Shown here: in pieces, positions 30,750 to 38,235 of the stretch
Numbering within the stretch: position 1 is the first letter of the stretch
Layout of the letters: each line of letters begins with the position of its first letter
Origin: Prochlorococcus sp. AG-347-J06
Lineage (GTDB): Bacteria > Cyanobacteriota > Cyanobacteriia > PCC-6307 > Cyanobiaceae
Length of the DNA stretch: 46,648 bases
Assembly: GCA_003281525.1 (NCBI GenBank)
Contig: QCBT01000010.1
Location: forward strand, 1-46,648
Direction of reading: 5' to 3'
The notes under the pieces: model-generated
What the model was told of the DNA's origin: nothing
Database searches by the model: none
The model's input: the letters and a program-made list of their open reading frames with translations, nothing else
Translations under genes and position numbers: made by a program

Positions 30750-32279
30750 TCATAAATTTATTTTCTTAAGAAGAGTTTTAAACTCTTTTTTACCAATAAT
30801 TTTTTCAGCTGCGTAAGCGCCACTTGCTGAAACAGCAGGAATTCCAATACCTGGAAATGTACTTGCACCGCAAGTAAACAAATTTTTAACTGGAGTTTTG
30901 CAGCCTGGGAAAAGACCTTTTGCTGCAGATAATGCAGGGCCGTAACTACCGCAATAGGTATTGGTGAATTTTTTATGAGTGATTGGGGTTCCTAGCATCT
31001 TTAAATCAATCCTTTTATCTATATCAGGGATGAATTTTCGCACTGCATTAAGGAATATTGAACATCTTTCTTCTTTCAAATTTCTATATTCTAATTCCTT
31101 TGGATTTAGGTTTTCCCAAATTTCCCAAGGTTCATTTGCGGGAGTATATCCATGAAGAACATGTTTTCCTTCAGGGGCCATATTTTTATCAAAAACAGAT
31201 GGGATTGAAAATACAGCTATATTTCTTTCTGCGGTTATGCCTTTTTCCCAATCATCAACATGTATCGCATGTATTGGCAAATTTTCAAGACCATCAGCAT
31301 CAAAACCTAAATGTATATGAAGGAAAGAATCACATTTATTAGGGTTCAAAACTTTTGTATTCCATCTTTTTGAAATTTCATTTGGAATTAACTTTTTTAA
31401 ATTCCAAACATCAGTGTTGGTGACAACAGATTCACAACTATAACTAGAACCATTATTAAGAGTTATACCTGTAGCTAAATTTTTATTGAAGTTAATTGTC
31501 TTTACTCTCGAAGAAAGAATTAATTCTCCTCCATTTTTTTTAAATCCATTAATTAAGGCTTTTACGATAGATTCACTACCCCCTTTGGGGTATTCAAGGT
31601 ATGAATTTGGTTCAAACCATTCGTTAAATAAAGTAGCCATCGCAGCTGTATTTGTATCATGCATTGACATACCACTTATCAAAAAGCTCAATAAATCAAC
31701 CCAATTTCTGAGAAAAGGATCCTCTAGATGATTATTTACTAAATTCCCAAAGCCTTTATTAATTTTTGGTATTTGATTGATATTAGGTAAAAATTTTGGT
31801 GTTAAATTTATTAGATCTAAGAAATTTATTGATTCGGGAGAAAAAGAGAGTAAAGGTATTTCATTTATTATTTGGCTAAGAGGTTTTATTCCGGAAATAA
31901 ATGATTCCCATTCTTTAACAGATTTCTCACCTCTTAAAGTTTTAATTGTTTGTTTAAAAGGTTCTTCCCCCACATCAAGATTAAAATTGCCTTCTGGGAC
32001 AATTACTTGCCAACCTTTGTATTGAAATAGTTCAACTTCTTCATCAAGTAATTTAAGAATTTGCCCTAGGGGATTAGTTGTCGGCCATTTACCTATTCCA
32101 CTCCACAAGGAAGGACCTGATTCGAAAGTGTAACCATTTCTTTTGAAACTGTGGGCAACACCACCTGGCTGGCTATGAGCTTCACATATAAGTACTTTTT
32201 TTCCTGATAAAGCGAGAATCGAACCACAACATAATCCACCTATCCCACTACCTACTATTACAACATCGTACTTTTCCAT
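30750..32279 (-). CDS. CrtISO/CrtI-like FAD-dependent oxidoreductase
   Basis: A 509-aa flavoprotein of the phytoene desaturase/carotene isomerase superfamily. The N-terminal dinucleotide-binding fold is VVIVGSGIGGLCCGSILALS with the following acidic residue in LICEAHSQPGG. The C-terminal FAD contact is TCGASTFPGIGIPAVSASG. Conserved blocks such as FESGPSLWSG and PKGGSESIVKALINGFKKNG (substrate-domain start) fit CrtISO-like proteins, which isomerise or desaturate carotenoids. It could be CrtH or a paralogue acting on another isoprenoid; sequence alone does not decide. It is monocistronic, with a short microprotein gene upstream on the same strand. Confidence 0.82.
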   Translation of the reverse strand: MEKYDVVIVGSGIGGLCCGSILALSGKKVLICEAHSQPGGVAHSFKRNGYTFESGPSLWSGIGKWPTTNPLGQILKLLDEEVELFQYKGWQVIVPEGNFNLDVGEEPFKQTIKTLRGEKSVKEWESFISGIKPLSQIINEIPLLSFSPESINFLDLINLTPKFLPNINQIPKINKGFGNLVNNHLEDPFLRNWVDLLSFLISGMSMHDTNTAAMATLFNEWFEPNSYLEYPKGGSESIVKALINGFKKNGGELILSSRVKTINFNKNLATGITLNNGSSYSCESVVTNTDVWNLKKLIPNEISKRWNTKVLNPNKCDSFLHIHLGFDADGLENLPIHAIHVDDWEKGITAERNIAVFSIPSVFDKNMAPEGKHVLHGYTPANEPWEIWENLNPKELEYRNLKEERCSIFLNAVRKFIPDIDKRIDLKMLGTPITHKKFTNTYCGSYGPALSAAKGLFPGCKTPVKNLFTCGASTFPGIGIPAVSASGAYAAEKIIGKKEFKTLLKKINL

Positions 32280-32318
32280 TAAATATTTAATTTACTCTTC
32301 TCGCAGAACTAACTAGTT

Positions 32319-32429
32319 TTAGACAAATGTATTAGTTGAAGTTGTAATACTTAGTACAACAGCTAAGAAAAATATGTAAGGGACTGCTTTTAGAGGGATG
32401 TATCCTTGGCTTTTAGAAATAAAATCCAT
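32319..32429 (-). CDS. Putative 36-aa single-span membrane protein
   Basis: MDFISKSQGYIPLKAVPYIF then FLAVVLSITTSTNTFV. A polar N-terminus and one transmembrane helix to the C-terminus. Situated 39 nt upstream of the CrtISO-like gene on the same strand, it could be co-transcribed. No family recognised. Confidence 0.5.
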   Translation of the reverse strand: MDFISKSQGYIPLKAVPYIFFLAVVLSITTSTNTFV

Positions 32430-32601
32430 TAATTTAGTAACTTTATGTAAACATAATAACGAGATCTTGTTCCTTATGTGTGCCATAAAATTATTTTTTT
32501 GGAAATATTTTGAAATAAAGAAATCTTTTTGGAGATATTTTTAACAAAGAACATTTTTTATAGAGTTATCTTAGTATTTGATTCTTAGATTAAAATCTAT
32601 T

Positions 32602-33087
32602 ATGAAACAATTTCCTGATATTAATGAGATAAAACTATTAGAAAAAAATTCCCAAAAAAATGGTAGCGGAATTGCATATGAGGAATTGTTAGGAATATGG
32701 AAGTTTAAGTATGTATGGGGAAAGGAGTCAGATGAAATCAAAAATATGCCCAGTTCGATTCTCCAAGTATTGTCGGCAAGACTCGAACTGAAAAGTAAAA
32801 ATAAAGAGGATCAAATAAATTATGAAATAAAAAATTCAATTAATTTCGGATTATTAAATATCACTTTTATAGGCAACGCAGAATTAAAAGGGATTAGACC
32901 TTTATTGGCTTTCTATTTTGAAGAATTAAAAATTAGTATTAGTAGTTTTCCTATATTTAATAAGGAATTAAAAAAACCAGAAGATAAAAGAATGCCTTTT
33001 TTCTCACTTGTAGGAATTAGTACTAAAGATAATTGGTTGTGTGCTCGAGGCAGAGGCGGAGGGCTTGCAATATGGGTTAAGTCTTAA
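32602..33087 (+). CDS. Fibrillin/PAP-like (plastid-lipid-associated) protein
   Basis: 161 aa from the ATG at 32602 (a TTG at 32578 adds 8 residues). The lipocalin-like PAP pattern is suggested by ELLGIWKFKYVWGKESDE, the beta-rich middle, and the ending STKDNWLCARGRGGGLAIW, which matches the RGDGGS-type C-terminal signature of fibrillins. Such proteins coat thylakoid lipid structures or modulate photosynthetic stress. The link to the CrtISO-like neighbour (divergent) is attractive. Assignment is by motif resemblance only. Confidence 0.5.
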   Translation: MKQFPDINEIKLLEKNSQKNGSGIAYEELLGIWKFKYVWGKESDEIKNMPSSILQVLSARLELKSKNKEDQINYEIKNSINFGLLNITFIGNAELKGIRPLLAFYFEELKISISSFPIFNKELKKPEDKRMPFFSLVGISTKDNWLCARGRGGGLAIWVKS

Positions 33088-33088
33088 T

Positions 33089-33304
33089 TTAGTGGTATTC
33101 TCCTGGATGATCTACCTTTCTTACGGTAACTTTATCAACTTTTTGTCCATTAAATCTTAAGAGATCATCTCCTGAAAAGTCATAACCTAAGCGTTGACCT
33201 ATTAGGGCTACATCATCTGCTGTAGAGGATGTCGTAACCTGCTTTTTTAATTCTTCATCAGATTGCATCTTAATTAAAAATTTTCTTATTTCAGAAAAAC
33301 TCAT
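33089..33304 (-). CDS. Nif11-domain protein
   Basis: 71 aa. The Nif11 pattern is visible: FLIKMQSDEELKKQV, then ADDVALIGQRLGYDFSGDDL. There is no double-Gly leader site or Cys-rich core after it, so this is an orphan Nif11 domain and not a lanthipeptide precursor. Stops of this gene and the PAP-like gene are adjacent (convergent). Function unknown. Confidence 0.75.
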   Translation of the reverse strand: MSFSEIRKFLIKMQSDEELKKQVTTSSTADDVALIGQRLGYDFSGDDLLRFNGQKVDKVTVRKVDHPGEYH

Positions 33305-33395
33305 TACTAGAATTTGATTGATTGATGTTAAAGAAATTTATAAAATCTTTTTCTTAGCAAGAACAAGATAAATAGATAATCATTATACTATTTTT

Positions 33396-33713
33396 ATGAC
33401 TTACTTATTCCTATATATAGTTGGCATAATTTTAATATGGTGGATATATCGTGTCGGTTGGCTTGAGGCGCTCAAAACAGTAGTAAAAGTTATAGTCCCC
33501 TCAGCGCTTATTATTTTATTCAACATAAAAGCCGGAAGATTACTTTTTAAAAGTCCTGTAGTCGGATTATTAAGCGCTTTGCCTACCTCTATTTTTATTT
33601 TTAGAGGTTCATTACCTTTAGTTAGTTATATAAATAACTGGATTGAAAATAAAATAAATAATTATGATGATTCGGAAGTTATAGATACTGATTCTGTGCC
33701 TTTAGATGATTAA
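33396..33713 (+). CDS. Small integral membrane protein
   Basis: 105 aa. About three hydrophobic segments: FLYIVGIILIWWIYRVGW, VVKVIVPSALIILFNI and VVGLLSALPTSIFIF. The C-terminus is acidic (DDSEVIDTDSVPLDD). No family recognised. It converges on the 130-aa gene (1-nt gap). Confidence 0.65.
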   Translation: MTYLFLYIVGIILIWWIYRVGWLEALKTVVKVIVPSALIILFNIKAGRLLFKSPVVGLLSALPTSIFIFRGSLPLVSYINNWIENKINNYDDSEVIDTDSVPLDD

Positions 33714-33714
33714 T

Positions 33715-34107
33715 TTAATCAAATCCAAGAAATAATTCTTTGTGTACAACAAGAACATCAAATAAAGTTGTTCCATGAATAGGACTTAATGGGATTTTGT
33801 CTATATTTAATGCTTCTGCGCAAATTAAATGAGCATCCCATCTTGTATTGTGATCACTTATTTCGATTGACCACTCAATTACTTTTTTGAAATGATCTGG
33901 CATCTCCGAACCAATTTTTCTGCAAATTTGACATAGAACTGACAAAAGAGGAGGTTTTGATGGCCTTTTTAAATCTTTAATAAGACTAGGTTGTGTAAAA
34001 ACACTTGTATAGCGGATGTAGTCTATCAATTCATATTCTTCTTTAGTAAGAGCTGCTTTATCTAATGCTCTTTCAAATTCGTCTATGGGGGTTATGGGCC
34101 TATCCAA
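33715..34107 (-). CDS. Conserved-type hypothetical protein
   Basis: 130 aa, soluble, helical: PITPIDEFERALDKAALTKE, then YELIDYIRYTSVFTQPSLIK and a Cys pair in LCQICRKIG. Contains HNTRWDAHLICAEAL and a C-terminal HGTTLFDVLVVHKELFLGFD. It starts 4 nt after tatA, so it is co-transcribed with it. Function not known. Confidence 0.7.
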   Translation of the reverse strand: MDRPITPIDEFERALDKAALTKEEYELIDYIRYTSVFTQPSLIKDLKRPSKPPLLSVLCQICRKIGSEMPDHFKKVIEWSIEISDHNTRWDAHLICAEALNIDKIPLSPIHGTTLFDVLVVHKELFLGFD

Positions 34108-34111
34108 GATA

Positions 34112-34372
34112 TTATTTTTTGCTGTTTTCTGAATCTATTTTTTCTTGATTAATTTCATTGGTTTGATTGCTTTCTATAGATTTAGGAGATTCATCTTCTT
34201 CGTTCATAACTTGGTCGATTTCATTTTGAAATTCATTCGATGCCTTCTTAAGACTTTTCAAAGTTTTACCAAGCTGTTTCCCTAATTCTGGAAGCTTTTT
34301 TGGACCAAAAATTAAAAGAGCTAAGATAAGTATTACAGTGACTTCAGGCAAACCTACACCAAAAATATTCAT
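34112..34372 (-). CDS. tatA: Twin-arginine translocase subunit TatA/E
   Basis: 86 aa. Starts MNIFGVGLPEVTVILILALL, one transmembrane helix, then the FGPKKLPELGKQLG hinge and an amphipathic helix (KTLKSLKKASNEFQNEI). The tail is acidic and disordered. It oligomerises into the Tat pore for folded proteins such as the Rieske protein. TatB and TatE variants share this shape; length and start favour TatA. Confidence 0.92.
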   Translation of the reverse strand: MNIFGVGLPEVTVILILALLIFGPKKLPELGKQLGKTLKSLKKASNEFQNEIDQVMNEEDESPKSIESNQTNEINQEKIDSENSKK

Positions 34373-34462
34373 AACTGATAACTATTTAACTAATTAGGAA
34401 ATCTACTATTAAATATAGTCAAATCATGTGAAAATTACATTCTCGGAAGAGCTTTTTTAATA

Positions 34463-34600
34463 TTAAAAAATTTTGAAAAATATTATTGTTATTAATACTC
34501 CTTTAAAGAAAACTAACCAAAGTAATTGATAATCACTCAATTTGAATTTTTTTTGATACCAATTTATAAGAGTTTTATGTTTGTCTATTAATTTTCTCAT
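34463..34600 (-). CDS. Putative 45-aa membrane microprotein
   Basis: MRKLIDKHKTLINWYQKKFK then LSDYQLLWLVFFKGVLITII and FFKIF. A basic N-terminus with one hydrophobic helix. It fills most of a gap of about 390 nt upstream of tatA on the same strand. Rich in Trp/Phe/Lys; no family recognised. Confidence 0.5.
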   Translation of the reverse strand: MRKLIDKHKTLINWYQKKFKLSDYQLLWLVFFKGVLITIIFFKIF

Positions 34601-34761
34601 TTTCACCGAGATAATTTATTACTATCACTTATTTTATCTTAATTTCTATTATTATTATTTTATAAAATCCTACATTCAATCCATAATAGATTATTATATT
34701 AGATTTTAATCTTTTCTAAATTATTGAAACTATTCGCTAAATATCTACCTTCTTAAAAAAA

Positions 34762-34995
34762 ATGAAGTACTTATTTATTGTTTTTTATCTATTCTTTCTA
34801 ATTTATCCAGCTGAAGCCGTTACCACAAAAATGTTTAAAGTATTGGATACGTGTGCAAGATATCGACTCGGTGAGATTAATGCTAATGAGGCTATAGAAA
34901 AACTAAAATTAAAAAATTCTTCCATTAGTCAGCCAAAGGATCTAGTAAAAAAATATTGCTCAGTATTTACTCCAAATGAAAAAATTGAATTTTAA
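34762..34995 (+). CDS. Small exported protein with a Cys pair
   Basis: 77 aa. Signal peptide LFIVFYLFFLIYPAEA, then a mature part of about 59 residues with two cysteines (DTCARYR and KKYCSVF) about 35 apart that could form a disulfide. It looks periplasmic. No family recognised. Confidence 0.65.
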   Translation: MKYLFIVFYLFFLIYPAEAVTTKMFKVLDTCARYRLGEINANEAIEKLKLKNSSISQPKDLVKKYCSVFTPNEKIEF

Positions 34996-35009
34996 ATTTA
35001 GCAATATAT

Positions 35010-35144
35010 TTAATTATTCTTTTTTGAATAATCTTTAGCTTTGCTTCTTATTTCTTTAACTTTTTTATAATTAGTTATTTTTAAATTAAAAATAACTCCC
35101 AAAAAAAGAATAAGAAATAAAAGAATATAAATTATTAATTCCAT
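35010..35144 (-). CDS. Putative 44-aa membrane microprotein
   Basis: MELIIYILLFLILFLGVIFN followed by a basic tail (LKITNYKKVKEIRSKAKDYS, then KKNN). One N-terminal helix with a positively charged cytosolic end. Convergent with the exported Cys protein. Confidence 0.5.
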   Translation of the reverse strand: MELIIYILLFLILFLGVIFNLKITNYKKVKEIRSKAKDYSKKNN

Positions 35145-35308
35145 ATTATTGAATTAATAAATTTACCATAGTTAAATTCACCCTAGTTTATTTCAAAAAT
35201 TTTTTAGTATCTTATAAAACAAAAAAACTGACTTTAATATCAGTTATTTACTTCAAGGCCACAAAAAAAACATATTAACCTCTAATATGGAATTTTATAA
35301 GATTTATT

Positions 35309-35758
35309 GTGCAGATTGGAGATAAAATTCCAGAATTTTCTTTACTGGATCAAAATGGAGTTAAAAGATCAAATAAGGGTTTAAAAAATCCCCTTGTTTT
35401 GTTTTTTTATCCAAAAGATGATACGCCGGGTTGCACTATAGAAGTTTGCGGATTTAGAGATAAATATGACTTATTTAAAGTATTAGGCGCACAAGTTTGG
35501 GGAGTAAGTAATGGAAGTACCTCAAGTCATTTGGCATTTGCTAATAAAAATAAATTACAATATCCATTACTTTGTGATACGAATGACTCTCTTAGGAAAA
35601 CTTTTAAAGTTCCTAAAGTATTAGGTTTTATGGATGGTAGGGTAACTTACGTTATTGATCGCAAAGGGACAGTTAGGCATATTTTTAGAGATTTATTGAA
35701 TGGTCCTGAACACATTAAAGAGGCTATTAGAGTACTTAAGGAAATTCAAAATCAATAA
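35309..35758 (+). CDS. Peroxiredoxin Q / BCP
   Basis: 149 aa from GTG at 35309. Thioredoxin-fold peroxidase with the peroxidatic Cys42 in DDTPGCT and the resolving Cys47 (GCTIEVC, five apart), the arrangement specific to atypical PrxQ. Conserved FFYPKD and GVSNGSTSSH precede and follow. It reduces hydrogen peroxide and lipid peroxides using thioredoxin. It is adjacent to no obvious partner here. The GTG start follows an AT-rich leader with only a weak RBS. Confidence 0.93.
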   Translation: MQIGDKIPEFSLLDQNGVKRSNKGLKNPLVLFFYPKDDTPGCTIEVCGFRDKYDLFKVLGAQVWGVSNGSTSSHLAFANKNKLQYPLLCDTNDSLRKTFKVPKVLGFMDGRVTYVIDRKGTVRHIFRDLLNGPEHIKEAIRVLKEIQNQ

Positions 35759-35824
35759 ATTATTATTCAAAGAATTTTAGATTAATAAGTTTTGTTTTAT
35801 TATATTTTCAGCTTTTTTAACTAT

Positions 35825-36097
35825 ATGAAGAAAATAGGAATGCAGGCTGTTGATCTTGCTATTCAAAATGGAGTGGATCTTGACGGTACTCCAATCCCTC
35901 AAAAAATGCTTGATCTATACAATAGAATTATGGATGAGGAGAATAAAAGAAAAAGGAGTGGTGTTAAAAAATCAATGAGAAATAGATGCGTCAAAACGGG
36001 TTCTAAGCATTTTGATAAAGAAACATTGAATCAATTATTAATAGACTCGGGATGGGAAGGTCTCAAAGAAAAAGAAATTTTGTTTTTTTATAACTAA
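35825..36097 (+). CDS. Small hypothetical, basic
   Basis: 90 aa from the ATG at 35825 (the frame is open 33 nt further upstream, giving a hydrophobic leader that is probably not translated). Contains MQAVDLAIQNGVDLDGTPIP, a basic centre KRKRSGVKKSMRNRCVKTGS, and a C-terminal ETLNQLLIDSGWEGLKEKE. No family recognised. It follows prxQ by 66 nt. Confidence 0.6.
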   Translation: MKKIGMQAVDLAIQNGVDLDGTPIPQKMLDLYNRIMDEENKRKRSGVKKSMRNRCVKTGSKHFDKETLNQLLIDSGWEGLKEKEILFFYN

Positions 36098-36196
36098 AAA
36101 TTTTTAAATTACCTTGAAATTTATATATGGTAATTTTTACTTAAATTAAAAAAATTGAGAACTAACAAAGTATTTATTTAGATCTAATTTTTTAAA

Positions 36197-36541
36197 TTAT
36201 TTAAACCATCCTTTTTTGTTAGAGGATATTATTTTCTCTTTTTCAGCTTTTGTTTTATTACTTGCTTTTTTGAAAGCCAAGTTGGCTTCGATAACTGTAA
36301 CTATTGATATGAAAAAAAGACCAGAAATCCCAATTATTTGTTCATTTTGAGAAGGTTCTGAATCACCTTGTAAAAAAATACCTAAAGCGAACCATGCAGT
36401 ACTAGCAGTGATGGTAAAAAAATAGGGTTTCCATCTTCTTTGATATAAGTAACCTGATCCTAAACCAGGAAGAAAATTCAAAAAAGATGCAACCCATCCT
36501 TTTGAAGATGCAAGTATTTCGTCTCTTGAGGGGTTAGACAT
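36197..36541 (-). CDS. Small membrane protein with N-terminal GLGSGY motif
   Basis: 114 aa. SKGWVASFLNFLPGLGSGYL then YQRRWKPYFFTITASTAWFA; three hydrophobic segments in all, and a lysine-rich C-terminus. The PGLG.GYLYQRRW pattern is like the TM2/YccF-style small-channel motif but I do not assign it. A 34-aa microprotein gene lies 5 nt upstream on the same strand. Confidence 0.65.
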   Translation of the reverse strand: MSNPSRDEILASSKGWVASFLNFLPGLGSGYLYQRRWKPYFFTITASTAWFALGIFLQGDSEPSQNEQIIGISGLFFISIVTVIEANLAFKKASNKTKAEKEKIISSNKKGWFK

Positions 36542-36546
36542 TTATG

Positions 36547-36651
36547 TTAGGTATTTATTAAATGTGAATTTATATAAGCAAAAGATATTGCTGCACAAAT
36601 TACCCAACTAAAGGGTAAGAACATTCTTATTTTTTCTTTATTGTTATTCAT
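36547..36651 (-). CDS. Putative 34-aa membrane microprotein
   Basis: MNNNKEKIRMFLPFSWVICA then AISFAYINSHLINT. One helix. Located 5 nt upstream of the 114-aa membrane protein gene and likely co-translated or co-transcribed with it. Confidence 0.5.
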   Translation of the reverse strand: MNNNKEKIRMFLPFSWVICAAISFAYINSHLINT

Positions 36652-36720
36652 TTTTTAATTATGGAAAATATTTTTAAAATCTGTGGATTTAATAGATACC
36701 TTAAAATCAGAAGAATTAAA

Positions 36721-36743
36721 AAAGACGGTTTTTAACCGTCTTT
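36721..36743 (-). terminator. Terminator hairpin
   Basis: AAAGACGGTT (36721-36730) pairs perfectly with AACCGTCTTT (36734-36743) around TTT, with A-rich sequence on the left that becomes a T-run on the minus strand. It ends the transcript of the 78-aa coiled-coil gene. Confidence 0.8.
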
Positions 36744-36770
36744 GAAAAAAGTAATTTCTTTAATAATAAA

Positions 36771-37007
36771 TTATTTATCTTTTGAGACTGAGAGTACTTT
36801 AAGTTGTTTTTTTACTTCTTTTTCTCTCTCTTCAAGATGTTTTAGTTGAGCTTTAAAAGCATCTTCAAGTCTTACTTTTTGTGTTGTAATTTCATCAAGC
36901 TCTTCTTGATGTTGGTTTTTCTTTAACTCCTTCATTTCACTATCGGAAATAACATATATAGGGCGATATGAAGGTGTTTCAAAAAGAAGATCAAACATTG
37001 AATACAT
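36771..37007 (-). CDS. Coiled-coil hypothetical protein
   Basis: 78 aa. Begins MYSMFDLLFETPSYRPIYVI (a second ATG at 36998 gives MFDLLFETP). The rest is a long charged helix, EMKELKKNQHQEELDEI then VRLEDAFKAQLKHLEEREKE, with a heptad pattern, so probably a coiled-coil oligomer. Own promoter region with repeated CCGA motifs upstream and own terminator downstream. Function unknown; the N-terminal motif hints at a protein-interaction segment. Confidence 0.7.
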   Translation of the reverse strand: MYSMFDLLFETPSYRPIYVISDSEMKELKKNQHQEELDEITTQKVRLEDAFKAQLKHLEEREKEVKKQLKVLSVSKDK

Positions 37008-37097
37008 AAGTGACCTTTGAATTAGTACAAATTCAATATCTGATAATTCTTTGGAATATGAAAGGATAAATACCGAAGATATTTATACGGCAAATAC

Positions 37098-37110
37098 ACC
37101 GAATTTCGGT
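37098..37110 (-). promoter_or_regulatory. Inverted repeat operator candidate
   Basis: ACCGAA (37098-37103), a central T, then TTCGGT (37105-37110): a perfect 6-bp palindrome. It is flanked by related half-sites AAATACCGAA at 37068-37077 and TTACCGATC at 37135-37143, all between the coiled-coil gene and arfB. The GC-rich core stands out from its AT-rich surroundings. Confidence 0.4.
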
Positions 37111-37211
37111 TTACATAACATAACCGCCCAGTATTTACCGATCAAAATTTAAGGTATGTTTTAAAGTATTAATGAGATGCTTCTAAAAATTTAAATCAAA
37201 AAGAACTAAAA

Positions 37212-37640
37212 ATGGATTTAAAAATTACTAAAACATTAGTAATCCCATCCAACGAAATTAAATGGCGATTTTCCAGATCCTCCGGTCCTGGAGGGCAAAA
37301 TGTAAATAAAATTGAAAGCAGAGTAGAGATTATTTTTAATTTAGAAGATTCCAAAGTATTAAATGATTATCAGAAAGAAATTCTTAAGAGAAACTTGAAA
37401 AACAAATTAGTGAATAATAGCTTACGTTTAGCGGTTCAAGAACATAGAAATCAATTATTAAATAGGCAGCTAGCTTTAATGAAATTTAGTTCAATAATAA
37501 AAAATGCTTTAAATAAACCTTTTAAATTAAGAAAATATACCCAACCCACTAAAGCATCACAAAAGAAAAGAGTTCAGGTTAAGAAAAAACGTGGCGAATT
37601 GAAAAAAAGTAGACAAAAAGAAAAAACATATCAATTATGA
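37212..37640 (+). CDS. arfB: Alternative ribosome-rescue factor / peptidyl-tRNA hydrolase ArfB
   Basis: 142 aa, release-factor-like. The catalytic GGQ loop is in RSSGPGGQNVNKIESRVE (residues 22-39, GGQ at 27-29). The C-terminal tail is strongly basic (KKKRGELKKSRQKEK), the part that enters the empty mRNA channel of stalled ribosomes. The length and tail distinguish ArfB from RF1/RF2. The region between it and the coiled-coil gene is divergent and shared. Confidence 0.93.
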   Translation: MDLKITKTLVIPSNEIKWRFSRSSGPGGQNVNKIESRVEIIFNLEDSKVLNDYQKEILKRNLKNKLVNNSLRLAVQEHRNQLLNRQLALMKFSSIIKNALNKPFKLRKYTQPTKASQKKRVQVKKKRGELKKSRQKEKTYQL

Positions 37641-37728
37641 ATAAACATATCAAATATGAATAAACTAAATAAATATTTCCATCGCAAATTGTAAGGAAAG
37701 AATATTATTAATTTAATTTCATTTTGGT

Positions 37729-37980
37729 TTGTTGAATACAACTAATGATTTCTGGTTAATTGACTCCAATTTTGTAGGGGTGATGCGTTTCTATAAAGAT
37801 AGAGATAATTCTGATAAATCTATTGATTATATGTTTATTGAAGAAGGAATTATTATGGGAATTTATGGAGAAAATCCTCCATTAATGAAAACTAGAAAAA
37901 AAATTGTTATTGAAGAAGCAAGAATATTATGGCAAAAATTGTTAAATGAAGGTTGGCAAAAAACTAATAAAAAATGGTGA
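37729..37980 (+). CDS. DUF1651-family protein
   Basis: 83 aa from TTG (37729 or 37732). The family pattern is clear: FWLIDSNFVGVMRFYKDRD, a middle with MFIEEGIIMGIYGENPPLM, and TRKKIVIEEARILWQKLLNE then GW. DUF1651 is a multi-copy family in Prochlorococcus and marine Synechococcus with unknown function. No ATG lies before the conserved start, so a TTG start is likely. Confidence 0.8.
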   Translation: MLNTTNDFWLIDSNFVGVMRFYKDRDNSDKSIDYMFIEEGIIMGIYGENPPLMKTRKKIVIEEARILWQKLLNEGWQKTNKKW

Positions 37981-38008
37981 AGAAAGTCTACAAAAACTTT
38001 TTTTAATT

Positions 38009-38173
38009 TCAGAAAATAAATGAACCTTTAGGGTATAGCCTGGAAATTTTTTTATGCTGTAAATATTTCTTTTTTTTGATGTCGTTTTCATATCTTCTCA
38101 ACATCATTAGATAGTTAGTAACTCCAAAAATTATTAAAAAAACAATAAATCTTATTCCTGCCTCGAAGTTCAT
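38009..38173 (-). CDS. Putative 54-aa membrane microprotein
   Basis: MNFEAGIRFIVFLIIFGVTN then YLMMLRRYENDIKKKKYLQH and a basic end. One helix and a strongly basic tail. Lies between convergent DUF1651 and the CPBP protease gene's 3' end. Family not recognised. Confidence 0.5.
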   Translation of the reverse strand: MNFEAGIRFIVFLIIFGVTNYLMMLRRYENDIKKKKYLQHKKISRLYPKGSFIF

Positions 38174-38235
38174 ATGAGTATTAAACTTTATTCTAATCTG
38201 ACAATTACTAATTAAAAATCAATCGGTATTTATAT

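Noticed and set aside
31058..32025. Three plus-strand frames inside the CrtISO-like gene
   Set aside because: Antisense frames of a full-length flavoprotein with intact motifs.
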